Part shown: in pieces, positions 15,492 to 23,533 of the stretch
How positions within the stretch are numbered: the stretch's first letter is position 1
How the letters are laid out: each line of letters starts with the position of its first letter
Made by a program: the position numbers and the translations under genes
The notes under the pieces: model-generated
What the model was told of the DNA's origin: nothing
The model's database searches: none
Seen by the model: the letters and a program-made list of their open reading frames with translations, nothing else
Source: Actinomycetes bacterium
GTDB taxonomy: Bacteria; Actinomycetota; Actinomycetes; Mycobacteriales; Micromonosporaceae
NCBI GenBank assembly: GCA_023402505.1
Contig: JAEYGD010000449.1
Span: 1-27,595 of the forward strand
DNA: 27,595 nt
Direction of reading: 5' to 3'

Positions 15492-18056
15492 ATGACCGAT
15501 ACGGCGAGGACGGCCCGCGCCGGCGTCCCCGAGCGTCCGAGTCTGGACGGGCTCGAGGAGACCTGGGCGCGCCGCTGGCAGGAGGAGGGCACGTACGCGT
15601 TCGACCGCACCAGGCAGCGGGCGGATGTGTACGCGATCGACACACCTCCGCCGACCGTATCCGGCGAGCTGCACATGGGGCACGTCTTCTCGTACACGCA
15701 CACCGACCTGGTGGCCCGCTTCCAACGGATGCGCGGCCGCACGGTCTTCTACCCGATGGGCTGGGACGACAACGGCCTGCCGACCGAGCGGCGGGTGCAG
15801 AACGTGTACGGGGTGCGCTGCGACCCGGAGCTGCCGTACGACCCCGCGTGGGTGCCGCCGGACGCGCCGGTCGGCGACGCCGCCCGCAAGGACCCGACGC
15901 CGATCTCCCGGCGCAACTTCATCGAGCTGTGCGAGCGGCTGACCGTCGCCGACGAGCAGGTGTTCGAGGCGCTGTGGCGGCGGCTCGGGCTGTCCGTCGA
16001 CTGGTCGCTGACGTACACGACGATCGGCCGGGTCGCGCGGGCGACCAGCCAGCGGGCGTTCCTGCGCAACCTGGCGCGCGGCGAGGCCTACCAGGCGGAG
16101 GCGCCGACGCTGTGGGACGTCGGCTTCGCCACCGCCGTCGCCCAGGCGGAGCTGGAGGACCGCGAGCGGCCCGGCGCCTACCACCGGCTGCGCTTCCACT
16201 CCCCCGGCGGGCGGGAGGTGCTGATCGACACCACCCGGCCCGAGCTGCTGCCGGCGTGCGTGGCGCTGGTCTGCCACCCGGACGACGAGCGGTACGCCGA
16301 CCTGGTCGGCACGGCTGTCCGTACCCCGGTCTTCGGGGTCGAGGTGCCGGTGCGCGCGCACCCGCTGGCGGACCCGGCCAAGGGCACCGGCATCGCGATG
16401 GTCTGCACGTTCGGCGACCTCACCGACGTGACCTGGTGGCGGGAGCTGCGGCTGGCCACCCGCGTGGTGATCGGCCGGGACGGGCGGCTGCTGCCGGAGC
16501 CGCCGGCGGGTGTGCCGGCGGAGCCGTACGCCGCGCTGGCCGGGCAGGCCGTGAACGGCGCCCGCCGGACGATCGTGCAGCTGCTGGCCGACGCGGGCGA
16601 CCTGGTCGGCGAGCCGCGCGCGATCACGCACCCGGTCAAGTTCTACGAGCGCGGCGACCGGCCGCTGGAGATCGTGTCGACGCGGCAGTGGTACCTGCGC
16701 AACGGCGGGCGGGACGCCGGCCTGCGCGACGAGCTGCTGGCCCGGGGGCGGGAGCTGCGCTGGGTGCCGGAACACATGCGGCACCGCTACGAGCACTGGG
16801 TGGGCGGCCTGACCGGTGACTGGCTGGTCAGCCGGCAGCGCTTCTTCGGCGTGCCGGTGCCGGTGTGGTACCGGCTCGACGACACTGGCGAGCCGGACTG
16901 GGCCAACCCTCTCACACCCGAGGAGTCCGCACTGCCGGTCGACCCGTCCACCGACGCGCCGCCCGGCTACGACGGGTCCCGGCGCGGGGTGCCCGGTGGC
17001 TTCGTCGGCGATCCGGACGTGCTCGACACCTGGGCCACCTCGTCGCTGACCCCGCAGATCGTCGGCGGCTGGGAGACCGACCCGGACCTGTTCGACCGGG
17101 TGTTCCCGATGGACCTGCGCCCGCAGGGCCAGGAGATCATCCGGACCTGGCTGTTCGCCACGGTGGTCCGCTCCCACCTGGAGCACGGCGTGCTGCCCTG
17201 GCGGGACGCCGAGCTGTCCGGTTGGATCCTCGACCCGGACCGCAAGAAGATGTCCAAGTCCAAGGGGAACGTGGTCACCCCGATGGCGCTGCTCGAGCAG
17301 CACGGCTCGGACGCGGTGCGGTACTGGGCTGCCAACGGCCGGCCGGGCACCGACCTGGCCTTCGACCCCGCGCAGATCAAGGTGGGCCGGCGGCTCGCCA
17401 CCAAGCTGCTCAACGCGTCGAAGTTCGTCCTGGGGTTGGGCGCCGCCGACGCCCTGCGCGCCCCGGCGGCCGAGCCGCTGGACCGGTCAATGCTCGCCGG
17501 GCTGTCCGGCGTCGTCGCGGCGGCGACGGCGGCGTTCGACGCGTACGACCACACGGTCGCGTTGCAGGCGGCCGAGGCGTTCTTCTGGCGGTTCTGCGAC
17601 GACTACATCGAGCTGGTGAAGGAGCGCGCCTACGGCACCGGCGCGGGGGCGGACTCGGCGCGGGCGGCGCTGGCGACGGCGCTGTCGGTGCAGCTGCGGC
17701 TCTTCGCCCCGGTGCTGCCGTACGCGACCGAGGAGGTGTGGTCCTGGTGGCGGTACGGCTCGGTGCACCGGGCGCCCTGGCCGACCACGCACGAGGTGGG
17801 GCGCGCGATCGGCGGTGCGGGTGAGGAGGATCTGCTGGGGCTCGCCGGGGAGGCGCTCAGCCAGGTGCGCCGCGCCAAGTCGGAACGGAAGCTGTCGATG
17901 AAGGCGGAGGTGCCGCTGGCCGAGGCGCTCGGCCCGGCCGCGCTGCTCGACCGGCTCGCGGTGGTCGCCGACGACCTGCGGGCGGCGGGGCGGATCGGCA
18001 AACTCGACCTGCTCCCCGACCGCACCCCGGAGCTGGTCATCGCCTGCGCGTTCTGA
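15492..18056 (+). CDS. valS: valine--tRNA ligase, archaeal/rickettsial-type
   Basis: An 854-residue class-I aminoacyl-tRNA synthetase charging tRNA-Val. The HIGH motif is HMGH (residues 61-64) within TPPPTVSGELHMGHVFSYTHTD; KMSKS is intact at 586-590 (KKMSKSKGN). The CP1 editing domain, which removes misactivated threonine, lies about 190-340 with DTTRPELLPACVALVCHP. FYPMGWDDNGLPTERRVQNVYGVRCDP is characteristic of archaeal and Rickettsia-type ValRS; canonical bacterial enzymes such as E. coli's have GTDHAGIATQ there. It also lacks the C-terminal coiled-coil arm of the canonical form. Catalytically complete by inspection. Whether the genome also has a canonical valS cannot be seen. The ATG is supported by TATCAT 6 nt upstream. 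Confidence 0.95.
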   Translation: MTDTARTARAGVPERPSLDGLEETWARRWQEEGTYAFDRTRQRADVYAIDTPPPTVSGELHMGHVFSYTHTDLVARFQRMRGRTVFYPMGWDDNGLPTERRVQNVYGVRCDPELPYDPAWVPPDAPVGDAARKDPTPISRRNFIELCERLTVADEQVFEALWRRLGLSVDWSLTYTTIGRVARATSQRAFLRNLARGEAYQAEAPTLWDVGFATAVAQAELEDRERPGAYHRLRFHSPGGREVLIDTTRPELLPACVALVCHPDDERYADLVGTAVRTPVFGVEVPVRAHPLADPAKGTGIAMVCTFGDLTDVTWWRELRLATRVVIGRDGRLLPEPPAGVPAEPYAALAGQAVNGARRTIVQLLADAGDLVGEPRAITHPVKFYERGDRPLEIVSTRQWYLRNGGRDAGLRDELLARGRELRWVPEHMRHRYEHWVGGLTGDWLVSRQRFFGVPVPVWYRLDDTGEPDWANPLTPEESALPVDPSTDAPPGYDGSRRGVPGGFVGDPDVLDTWATSSLTPQIVGGWETDPDLFDRVFPMDLRPQGQEIIRTWLFATVVRSHLEHGVLPWRDAELSGWILDPDRKKMSKSKGNVVTPMALLEQHGSDAVRYWAANGRPGTDLAFDPAQIKVGRRLATKLLNASKFVLGLGAADALRAPAAEPLDRSMLAGLSGVVAAATAAFDAYDHTVALQAAEAFFWRFCDDYIELVKERAYGTGAGADSARAALATALSVQLRLFAPVLPYATEEVWSWWRYGSVHRAPWPTTHEVGRAIGGAGEEDLLGLAGEALSQVRRAKSERKLSMKAEVPLAEALGPAALLDRLAVVADDLRAAGRIGKLDLLPDRTPELVIACAF

Positions 18057-18091
18057 GCCGGCGCCGCGCGCTCCTGCACCGGCGTGAGCCG

Positions 18092-18112
18092 CGCTCTTTC
18101 CCGGAAAGAGTG
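18092..18112. terminator. hairpin 1 between valS and ABC operon
   Basis: CTCTTTCC (18094-18101) and GGAAAGAG (18103-18110) form a short palindrome that extends by two weaker pairs on the outside. Its core matches that of the larger hairpin 25 bp downstream. Located between convergent genes, it may contribute to termination. Confidence 0.6.
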
Positions 18113-18125
18113 GCCGAGAACGCCG

Positions 18126-18160
18126 CCGAGGGCACTCTTTCCGCGAAAGAGTGCCCTCGG
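18126..18160. terminator. hairpin 2: strong bidirectional terminator
   Basis: CCGAGGGCACTCTTTC (18126-18141) and GAAAGAGTGCCCTCGG (18145-18160) are perfect 16-bp arms around a 3-nt loop. It lies between the converging valS (stop 18056) and permease gene (stop 18181). The core ACTCTTTC-GAAAGAGT is shared with hairpin 1, suggesting a repeat family. Confidence 0.85.
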
Positions 18161-18180
18161 GTGCGGTGGTGCGGGGTGGG

Positions 18181-18891
18181 TCAGCTGGTTTCGCCGGCCA
18201 CCGAGAACGAGCGGAGGCGGTCGATCGCCAGGACGGTGAAGCCCACCGCGATCAGCGCCGTCATCACGCTCGCCACCGGCACCGACACGTCGGCGGCGAG
18301 CAGCTCCGTCGGGGCGAACCGGTCGGCGAGCGCGATCACGTACTGCTGGATCGAGAGCACCTTCGTGCCGCTCACGAAGTTGCCGAGCAGCCCTTCCCAG
18401 ATCAGCACGTACACCAACCCGAGCAGCACCGGACGGCGGGTGACCAGGCTGAGGGCGACGAACAGGGCGCAGTACGCCAGCGCCCCGATCGAGGCGGCGG
18501 CGGCGAGCGCCAGACCCAGGCGTACCGAGTCGGCCAGCACGCCCGCCACGTAGAGCGGCACGGCGACGGTCACCGCGGTGACGCCGGCCGCCACCAGCAG
18601 CTTCGGCAGGATGATCTGCCAGCGCGGCAGCGGCTTGGTCAGGATGTGCACCACCGTGCCGTCGTCGATCTCAGCGCCGAGTACCCCGGTGCCGACGATC
18701 AGTGCGATCACCGGCAGCACCACCGCCAGCCCGAGACCGACCAGCACCGGCGGCCCCCACCCGCCCGGGTCGACGCCGAGGGAACGGGACAGCACGGCCA
18801 GCAGCACCAGCAGCACCGGCAGCGGGAACAGCAGCAGGAAGCGGCGCCGCCCGAACAGCCCCCGCGCGGTGATCCAGGAAACGGTCGACAT
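18181..18891 (-). CDS. ABC-2 type transporter permease
   Basis: A 236-residue integral membrane protein with six predicted hydrophobic segments: FLLLFPLPVLLVLLAVLS, PVLVGLGLAVVLPVIALIVG, LLVAAGVTAVTVAVPLYVAGVL, LALAAAASIGALAYCALFVAL, VLLGLVYVLIWEGLLG and a final VASVMTALIAVGFTVLAI. The motif GAEIDDGTVVHILTKPLPRWQIILPKLL is the cytoplasmic loop typical of ABC-2 permeases (NatB/YhfB-like). It is the last gene of the four-gene operon; AGAGG lies 7 nt before the ATG. It presumably pairs with the ATPase at 18959-19915. Substrate unknown. Confidence 0.9.
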   Translation of the reverse strand: MSTVSWITARGLFGRRRFLLLFPLPVLLVLLAVLSRSLGVDPGGWGPPVLVGLGLAVVLPVIALIVGTGVLGAEIDDGTVVHILTKPLPRWQIILPKLLVAAGVTAVTVAVPLYVAGVLADSVRLGLALAAAASIGALAYCALFVALSLVTRRPVLLGLVYVLIWEGLLGNFVSGTKVLSIQQYVIALADRFAPTELLAADVSVPVASVMTALIAVGFTVLAIDRLRSFSVAGETS

Positions 18892-18958
18892 GCTCAGCCT
18901 CTTTCGTTCGTGACTGCGGGGCTCACTCGCTGCGCTCGTTTACTCCTCGCACTCACCG
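18892..18958 (-). repeat. repeat-like spacer inside ABC operon
   Basis: The 67-bp gap between ATPase and last permease contains two degenerate direct copies of ACTCGCTGCGCTC and ACTCCTCGCACTC, 17 bp apart, beside a GACTGCGGGGCTC segment. Other gene junctions in this operon overlap by 4-8 bp, so this spacer looks inserted. Similar Cys/Gly-free GAG(T/C)GCG(A)GAG strings are, as I recall, common in Micromonosporaceae genomes. It also supplies the AGAGG site of the downstream gene. Confidence 0.55.
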
Positions 18959-19915
18959 TCAGGCCTCCACCAGGTAGGAGAACACACTCTCCAGGGACTC
19001 GTCCTCGGGCACGAGCTGCCGGACCCGGATGCCGCGGGCCAGGGCCACCTTGGGCAGCACGCGGGTGAAGGCACCGTAGTCGCCGGCCCGTACGGTCAGT
19101 CCCGTGCGGCCCAGCTCCACCCCGGTCACCGACGGCTCGGCCATCAGCGCCACGGCGAGGGCTCGGTCGTCGGTGGACCGGACGGCGAAGACGTGCGGCC
19201 GGTTGGTCATCAGCCGGCGGATCGTCCGGAAGTCACCGGAGGCGGCGAGACGGCCGGCGACCATCACCTGCACGGTCCCGGAGACCTGCTCGACCTCCTC
19301 CAGGATGTGCGAGCTGAACAGGATGGTCCGGCCGGCGGCGCCGAGCCGGTGCAGCAGCTCCATCATGTGCAGTCGCTGCCGCGGGTCCATCCCGTTGAAC
19401 GGCTCGTCGAGCAGCAGCACCTGCGGGTCGTGGACCAGCGCGGCCGCCACCCGCGCGCGCTGCCGCATGCCCTTGGAGTACGTCCCGATCCGGCGCGACT
19501 GCGCGCTCTCCAGCTCGACCAGGGCGATCGCCCGGCGGGTCGCCTCCTCCGGGTCCGGCAGCCGGTGCATCTTGGCGCTGGCGAGCACGAACTCGTACGC
19601 GCTGAGGAACGTGTGCACCGCCTCCCGCTCGCTGACCAGACCCAGGCGGCGGTAGACCTCGGGGTTGCGCCAGGTCGGCGAGCCGTCCAAGGTGACCGTC
19701 CCGCGGGACGGCGCGAGGAAACCGGCCATCATGTGCAGCAGCGTCGTCTTGCCGGCGCCGTTGGGCCCGAGCAGCCCGGTGACCCCGGGCCCGAGGTCCA
19801 TGCTGACGTCGTTGACGGCGACCACGTTGCCGTACCAGCGGGACACGCCCGCCAGCCGCAGCGTGCTCGTCGCCCGGTCGGAGGCCGGCATCGGCTCGGC
19901 ACTGATCGCGGTCAT
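18959..19915 (-). CDS. ABC transporter ATP-binding protein
   Basis: A 318-residue ABC-2-type ATPase (CcmA/NatA class). Walker A is GPNGAGKTT, the signature YSKGMRQRARVAAAL, Walker B VLLLDEPFNGMD and H-loop FSSHIL, all intact. The C-terminal 90 residues (after LEEVEQVSGTVQVMVAGRLAASG) form the usual extension of this class. The ATG overlaps the stop of the upstream permease gene by 4 nt (ATGA), so it is translationally coupled. Together with permeases before and after, it forms an export or membrane-remodelling complex of unknown substrate. Confidence 0.93.
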   Translation of the reverse strand: MTAISAEPMPASDRATSTLRLAGVSRWYGNVVAVNDVSMDLGPGVTGLLGPNGAGKTTLLHMMAGFLAPSRGTVTLDGSPTWRNPEVYRRLGLVSEREAVHTFLSAYEFVLASAKMHRLPDPEEATRRAIALVELESAQSRRIGTYSKGMRQRARVAAALVHDPQVLLLDEPFNGMDPRQRLHMMELLHRLGAAGRTILFSSHILEEVEQVSGTVQVMVAGRLAASGDFRTIRRLMTNRPHVFAVRSTDDRALAVALMAEPSVTGVELGRTGLTVRAGDYGAFTRVLPKVALARGIRVRQLVPEDESLESVFSYLVEA

Positions 19916-20796
19916 CGGGCGGCCACCTTCCGGTACCGGGCCAGCAGCAGGGCGACGCAGGCGGTGACGAGCAGCACGGCGGCGAAGGCGTAGACCGGGC
20001 CGAACCGGCCGATCGGCATGCCGCCGCCCTGTTCCGCGGGGACCAGCAGGTCGCCGAGGGCCCAGGTGCCCAGACCGCTCACCAGGGTCGACGGCGAGGC
20101 GAGGAAGGCCAGCTCGTTGACCGCCCGCGAGGGCAGGATGGACAGGATGCCGACGATCGGCGTGGTCATCAGGAAGATCGCCACGATCCCGCCGGCGGCG
20201 AACGCCCGCTTGCCGGTGAGCGACGCGACCAGCAGGCCGATCGAGGCGAAGACCACCGCCCAGAGACCGGCGTAGAGCAGGCCCGGCAGCAGGTCGAGCA
20301 GCTCGTTCCAGACACCCCGCACCCCGTCGGAGGTGGTGAAGGCGGCGCCGAGGAACATCACCAGCTGCGGCCCGCCGAGCAGCAGCCACAGCGCGGTGAC
20401 CAGCGCGAGCAGCTTGGCCAGCGGGTAGTCCGACCGGGGCAGCGGCCGGGAGAAGTACAGCGGCAGCACACCGCTGCGCAGGTCCCGGCTGACCAGCTCG
20501 GGGGCGGCCACCGCGACGAAGAAGATGACCAGCCAGCTCATGCTGTCGGCGAACTGCGCGTACGTCATCACGACCTCGCCGATCTGGCTGCGCACGGCCG
20601 TGACCCCGGCGGCCACCAGGGTCACGATGCCCACCACCAGCCAGGGGAAGATCTTCGCCTTGGCGCTGCGGCCGAAACCGAAGACCGTGCGGACCCCGTG
20701 CAGGTACAGGGCGCCGAACACGGCGCGCCGACCCAGCCGGGGACCGGTGTAACGCTGGTATCCGATGTCGTGGATGACACCGGCCGGCTCAGACAT
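19912..20796 (-). CDS. ABC-2 type transporter permease
   Basis: A 294-residue membrane protein with about six hydrophobic segments, beginning FPWLVVGIVTLVAAGVTAV and SMSWLVIFFVAVAAPELVS. The segment DLRSGVLPLYFSRPLPRSDYPLAKLLALVTALWLLLGGP is the cytoplasmic loop characteristic of ABC-2 permeases. N-terminal IHDIGYQRYTGPRLGRR is a conserved start in actinobacterial relatives. It overlaps the upstream ATPase gene by 8 nt and the downstream ATPase by 4 nt, so the operon is compact. Substrate unknown. Confidence 0.92.
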   Translation of the reverse strand: MSEPAGVIHDIGYQRYTGPRLGRRAVFGALYLHGVRTVFGFGRSAKAKIFPWLVVGIVTLVAAGVTAVRSQIGEVVMTYAQFADSMSWLVIFFVAVAAPELVSRDLRSGVLPLYFSRPLPRSDYPLAKLLALVTALWLLLGGPQLVMFLGAAFTTSDGVRGVWNELLDLLPGLLYAGLWAVVFASIGLLVASLTGKRAFAAGGIVAIFLMTTPIVGILSILPSRAVNELAFLASPSTLVSGLGTWALGDLLVPAEQGGGMPIGRFGPVYAFAAVLLVTACVALLLARYRKVAAR

Positions 20797-21703
20797 GGCT
20801 CGGCTCCCTCGTGGCGAACAGCTCGGCGACCCGGTGCCGGCGCTGGTCCAACCGGTGCAGCGGCAGGTCCAGCTCGGCGACCGCGCCGAGGATCAGGTCG
20901 TAGGTGGCGTCGTCGGCGAGCTCGACCAGCAGCAGGCGCCCGTCCCGACGGACCGGCAGCCGCAGCTCGGCCAACCGCCCGGCCAGTTCCTCGCTGCCCT
21001 CGCTCACCTCGACGGCGAGCACGTCGGTGGCCGACGTCATGGCGTCGATGCGGTCGGCGCGCAGGAGGCGCCCGCCGTCGATGGCGACCAGGGTGTCGCA
21101 GATCCGCTCGACTTCGCCGAGCAGGTGCGAGCAGACCAGCACGGAGATGCCGAACTCGGTGCCGATCCGGTGGATCAGGGCGAGCATGGCGTCCCGCCCG
21201 GCCGGGTCGAGGCCGTTGGTGGGCTCGTCGAGCAGCAGCAGATCCGGATCGTGCACCAGCGCCTGGGCCAGCTTGACCCGCTGCTTCATGCCGGTCGAGT
21301 AGCCGCCCACCGGCCGGTAGCGCTCCTCGTAGAGCCCGACGTGCCGCAGCGCCTCGCTGGCCCGCTCACGGGCCACCGTCCTGGGCAGGCCGCTCATCCG
21401 GCCGAGGTGGGTGACCAGCTCGGCCGCGGAGAGATCGGGTGGGAGGGCGTCGTGTTCGGGCATGTAGCCGACCCGGGCGCGCACCTGGTCGGACTGGGTG
21501 ATGGGGTCCAGGCCGAGGACCCGGACCCGCCCGCCGCTGGGCGGCAGCAGGCCGAGCAGGATCTTGATCAGCGTCGACTTGCCGGCGCCGTTCGCACCGA
21601 CGAGGCCGATGATGCCGGGCTCGACCGCGACGGTCAGGTCGGCCAGCGCGGTGACCCCACCCCCGTACGTCTTGGTCAGCGACTCGGTCGCGATGAGTGT
21701 CAC
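20789..21703 (-). CDS. ABC transporter ATP-binding protein
   Basis: A 304-residue ATPase and first gene of the four-gene operon. Motifs: Walker A GANGAGKST, signature YSTGMKQRVKLAQAL, Walker B LLLLDEPTNGLD and H-loop CSHLL. The C-terminal part is the short regulatory extension seen in NatA-like proteins. The start is taken as GTG at 21703 because the minus strand has TAGGCT 7 nt before it; an in-frame GTG 18 nt further upstream overlaps this -10 and is less likely. Two ATPases and two permeases in one operon could make one heteromeric or two related transporters. Confidence 0.92.
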   Translation of the reverse strand: MTLIATESLTKTYGGGVTALADLTVAVEPGIIGLVGANGAGKSTLIKILLGLLPPSGGRVRVLGLDPITQSDQVRARVGYMPEHDALPPDLSAAELVTHLGRMSGLPRTVARERASEALRHVGLYEERYRPVGGYSTGMKQRVKLAQALVHDPDLLLLDEPTNGLDPAGRDAMLALIHRIGTEFGISVLVCSHLLGEVERICDTLVAIDGGRLLRADRIDAMTSATDVLAVEVSEGSEELAGRLAELRLPVRRDGRLLLVELADDATYDLILGAVAELDLPLHRLDQRRHRVAELFATREPSHV

Positions 21704-21710
21704 GCCGCAC

Positions 21711-21716
21711 AGCCTA
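21711..21716 (-). promoter_or_regulatory. putative leaderless -10 box for ABC-2 operon
   Basis: The minus strand reads TAGGCT followed by 7 nt and the GTG at 21703. No clear -35 hexamer is visible at 17 nt. Confidence 0.45.
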
Positions 21717-21852
21717 GGCACTCAGGGCTACCACCGGGACCGCAACCGACCCCGGCGATCCCCTGATCCCCGGCGGCACCTCCCCTAGGTGCCGTACCCG
21801 GGGGAAACTCTCCGTGACGCAACTGCAACCGAAACCGTTAGTCGAACGTCTC

Positions 21853-21884
21853 TAATGTGGAGCCGCCGCCGTCTCCGACGGCGG
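21853..21884 (+). promoter_or_regulatory. putative -10 box and leader hairpin of the glycosyltransferase gene
   Basis: TAATGT (21853-21858) is the best -10 candidate in the divergent intergenic region. A perfect 8-bp stem, CCGCCGTC (21866-21873) with GACGGCGG (21877-21884), follows in the putative leader, with a 3-nt loop. The ribosome site GGGGGA comes 20 nt later. Whether the hairpin has a role is unknown. Confidence 0.35.
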
Positions 21885-21910
21885 GACCGGATCGATCACG
21901 CGGGGGATTC

Positions 21911-23425
21911 ATGATCGTCGCAGCGGAGAGTCCCAGGGTGAGCGTCGTGGTGCCCACCCACAACTGCGAGGCGCACATCGACCAGCTGGTCGGGTCACTG
22001 GAACGCCAGTCGCTGCCGCCGGACGAGTTCGAGGTGATCTTCGTCGACGACGGCTCGACCGACGGCACCCCGCGACACCTCGACGACCTGGCCGCCGACC
22101 ATCCGCACTTCCACGTCGTGCACCAGGACAACTCGGGATGGCCGTCCCGGCCGCGCAACGTCGGAACGGAGCGGGCCCGGGGCGAGTACGTCTTCTTCGC
22201 CGACGACGACGACTGGTTCGCCGACGAGGCGCTCGAACGGCTGCACACCTGCGCCCGGACGTACGACGCCGACATCGTGATCGGCCGGATGGCCGGGCAC
22301 GGGCGCATCGTCCCCCGCGAGCTGTTCCGGCAGAACCGGTTCGACGCCACGCTGGCCAACGCGCCGCTGATCGACAGCCTGACCTGCCACAAGCTGTTCC
22401 GCCGCGCGTTCCTCGACAAGCACGGGCTGCGGTTCCCGGAAGGGCCGCCCCGCCGGTTGGAGGACCACCGCATGGTGGTGCGGGCGTATCTGCTCTCCCG
22501 GCGGACCTGCGTACTCGCCGACTACACCTGTTACCACCACCAGCGCCGCACGGACGCCGGGAACGTGACCGCCACCCGGCTCGACCCGGCGGAGTACTAC
22601 GCCGGCCTGCGCGCGGCGCTCGACATCGTCGACGCGCACGTCCCGCCCGGTGCGCTGCGTGACCGGCTGCACCGGCGGTGGCTGCGCAACGAGATGGTGG
22701 AGCGGCTGCGTGGACGCCGCCTGACCGAAGCTCCCGAGGACTGGCTCGAACAGGTCGCCGCGGAGATCCGGCAGATCATCCGGGACCGTTTCGCCCCGGG
22801 CGTCGCCGCCGGCCTGCCACCGTTGCAGCGGGCCGTCGCGGCCCTCGCCGAGCAGGGCCGCACCGCCGACCTGCGCCGGTTGGCCGAGTGGGAGGCGGGG
22901 GTGCGGGCGCACACCGCGGTGGGGCGGTGGACGGCCACCGGGTCGACCCTCACGGTCGTCTTCCGGGCCGAACTGCGGGCCGGAGAGGAGCCGCTGCGGT
23001 TCGCTCCCGGCGGGGACCTGCCGGTGCTGCCGGTGGCCGGCGTCGAGCCACCGCCCGGCGCCACCACGGCCGGTCGGGCGAAGGTGGATCTCGTGGCCCG
23101 CAACGCGCGGACCCAGGAGGAGCTGTTCCTGCCCGCCACCGTCGACACCGAGCGGATCGAGGACGGGGAGGTGCTGCGGATCCGGCACCGGGTGACCGCC
23201 ACGGTCGACCTCGCCGGGCTGAACGACGGCCGGACCCGCGGCACCTGGCAGCTCAAGGCCCGGGTGACGGGGGCGGGATGGACCCGGGACACCGGGCTGC
23301 CGTTGCTCGTGCACTACGCGGAGGACGGCGCGCCGCCCCGGGTGGAGGACCAGCGGACCTTCTGGTCGCGGCTGCGCCGGGCGGTGGCGCGCCGGTCCGT
23401 CCGCCGGTCCTCCCCGCGCCGGTGA
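21911..23425 (+). CDS. family 2 glycosyltransferase with C-terminal beta domain
   Basis: A 504-residue cytosolic enzyme transferring a sugar from a nucleotide donor. The GT-A domain spans about 8-220: VSVVVPTHNCEAHIDQLVGSLERQ, VIFVDDGSTDGT (43-53) for nucleotide binding, GWPSRPRNVG, the metal-binding YVFFADDDDWF (93-103) and an acceptor-side segment KLFRRAFLDKHGLRFPEGPPRRLEDHRM. A helical linker (about 230-340) leads to a beta-rich C-terminal part (about 345-490). The layout resembles TarP/TarS-like wall-teichoic-acid glycosyltransferases and their actinobacterial relatives. The ATG at 21911 has GGGGGA directly upstream. Divergent from the ABC operon; no other wall-polymer genes are in the window, so the acceptor is unknown. 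Confidence 0.88.
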   Translation: MIVAAESPRVSVVVPTHNCEAHIDQLVGSLERQSLPPDEFEVIFVDDGSTDGTPRHLDDLAADHPHFHVVHQDNSGWPSRPRNVGTERARGEYVFFADDDDWFADEALERLHTCARTYDADIVIGRMAGHGRIVPRELFRQNRFDATLANAPLIDSLTCHKLFRRAFLDKHGLRFPEGPPRRLEDHRMVVRAYLLSRRTCVLADYTCYHHQRRTDAGNVTATRLDPAEYYAGLRAALDIVDAHVPPGALRDRLHRRWLRNEMVERLRGRRLTEAPEDWLEQVAAEIRQIIRDRFAPGVAAGLPPLQRAVAALAEQGRTADLRRLAEWEAGVRAHTAVGRWTATGSTLTVVFRAELRAGEEPLRFAPGGDLPVLPVAGVEPPPGATTAGRAKVDLVARNARTQEELFLPATVDTERIEDGEVLRIRHRVTATVDLAGLNDGRTRGTWQLKARVTGAGWTRDTGLPLLVHYAEDGAPPRVEDQRTFWSRLRRAVARRSVRRSSPRR

Positions 23426-23533
23426 CGATTCCCGTGGGCCGACCCGCCGGCACCCGGACCGGGAGGGAGTGGCGCTCTCGACCGATCGCCGGTCGGCTGC
23501 GAAACTGTGGGCCGGTCGGTGAGTGGGGGTTCG

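Noticed and set aside
23488..23519. Regulatory direct repeat GCCGGTCGG (23488 and 23511) upstream of the APS-kinase fusion
   Set aside because: Two copies of a short GC-rich 9-mer are expected by chance in this composition; no other support.
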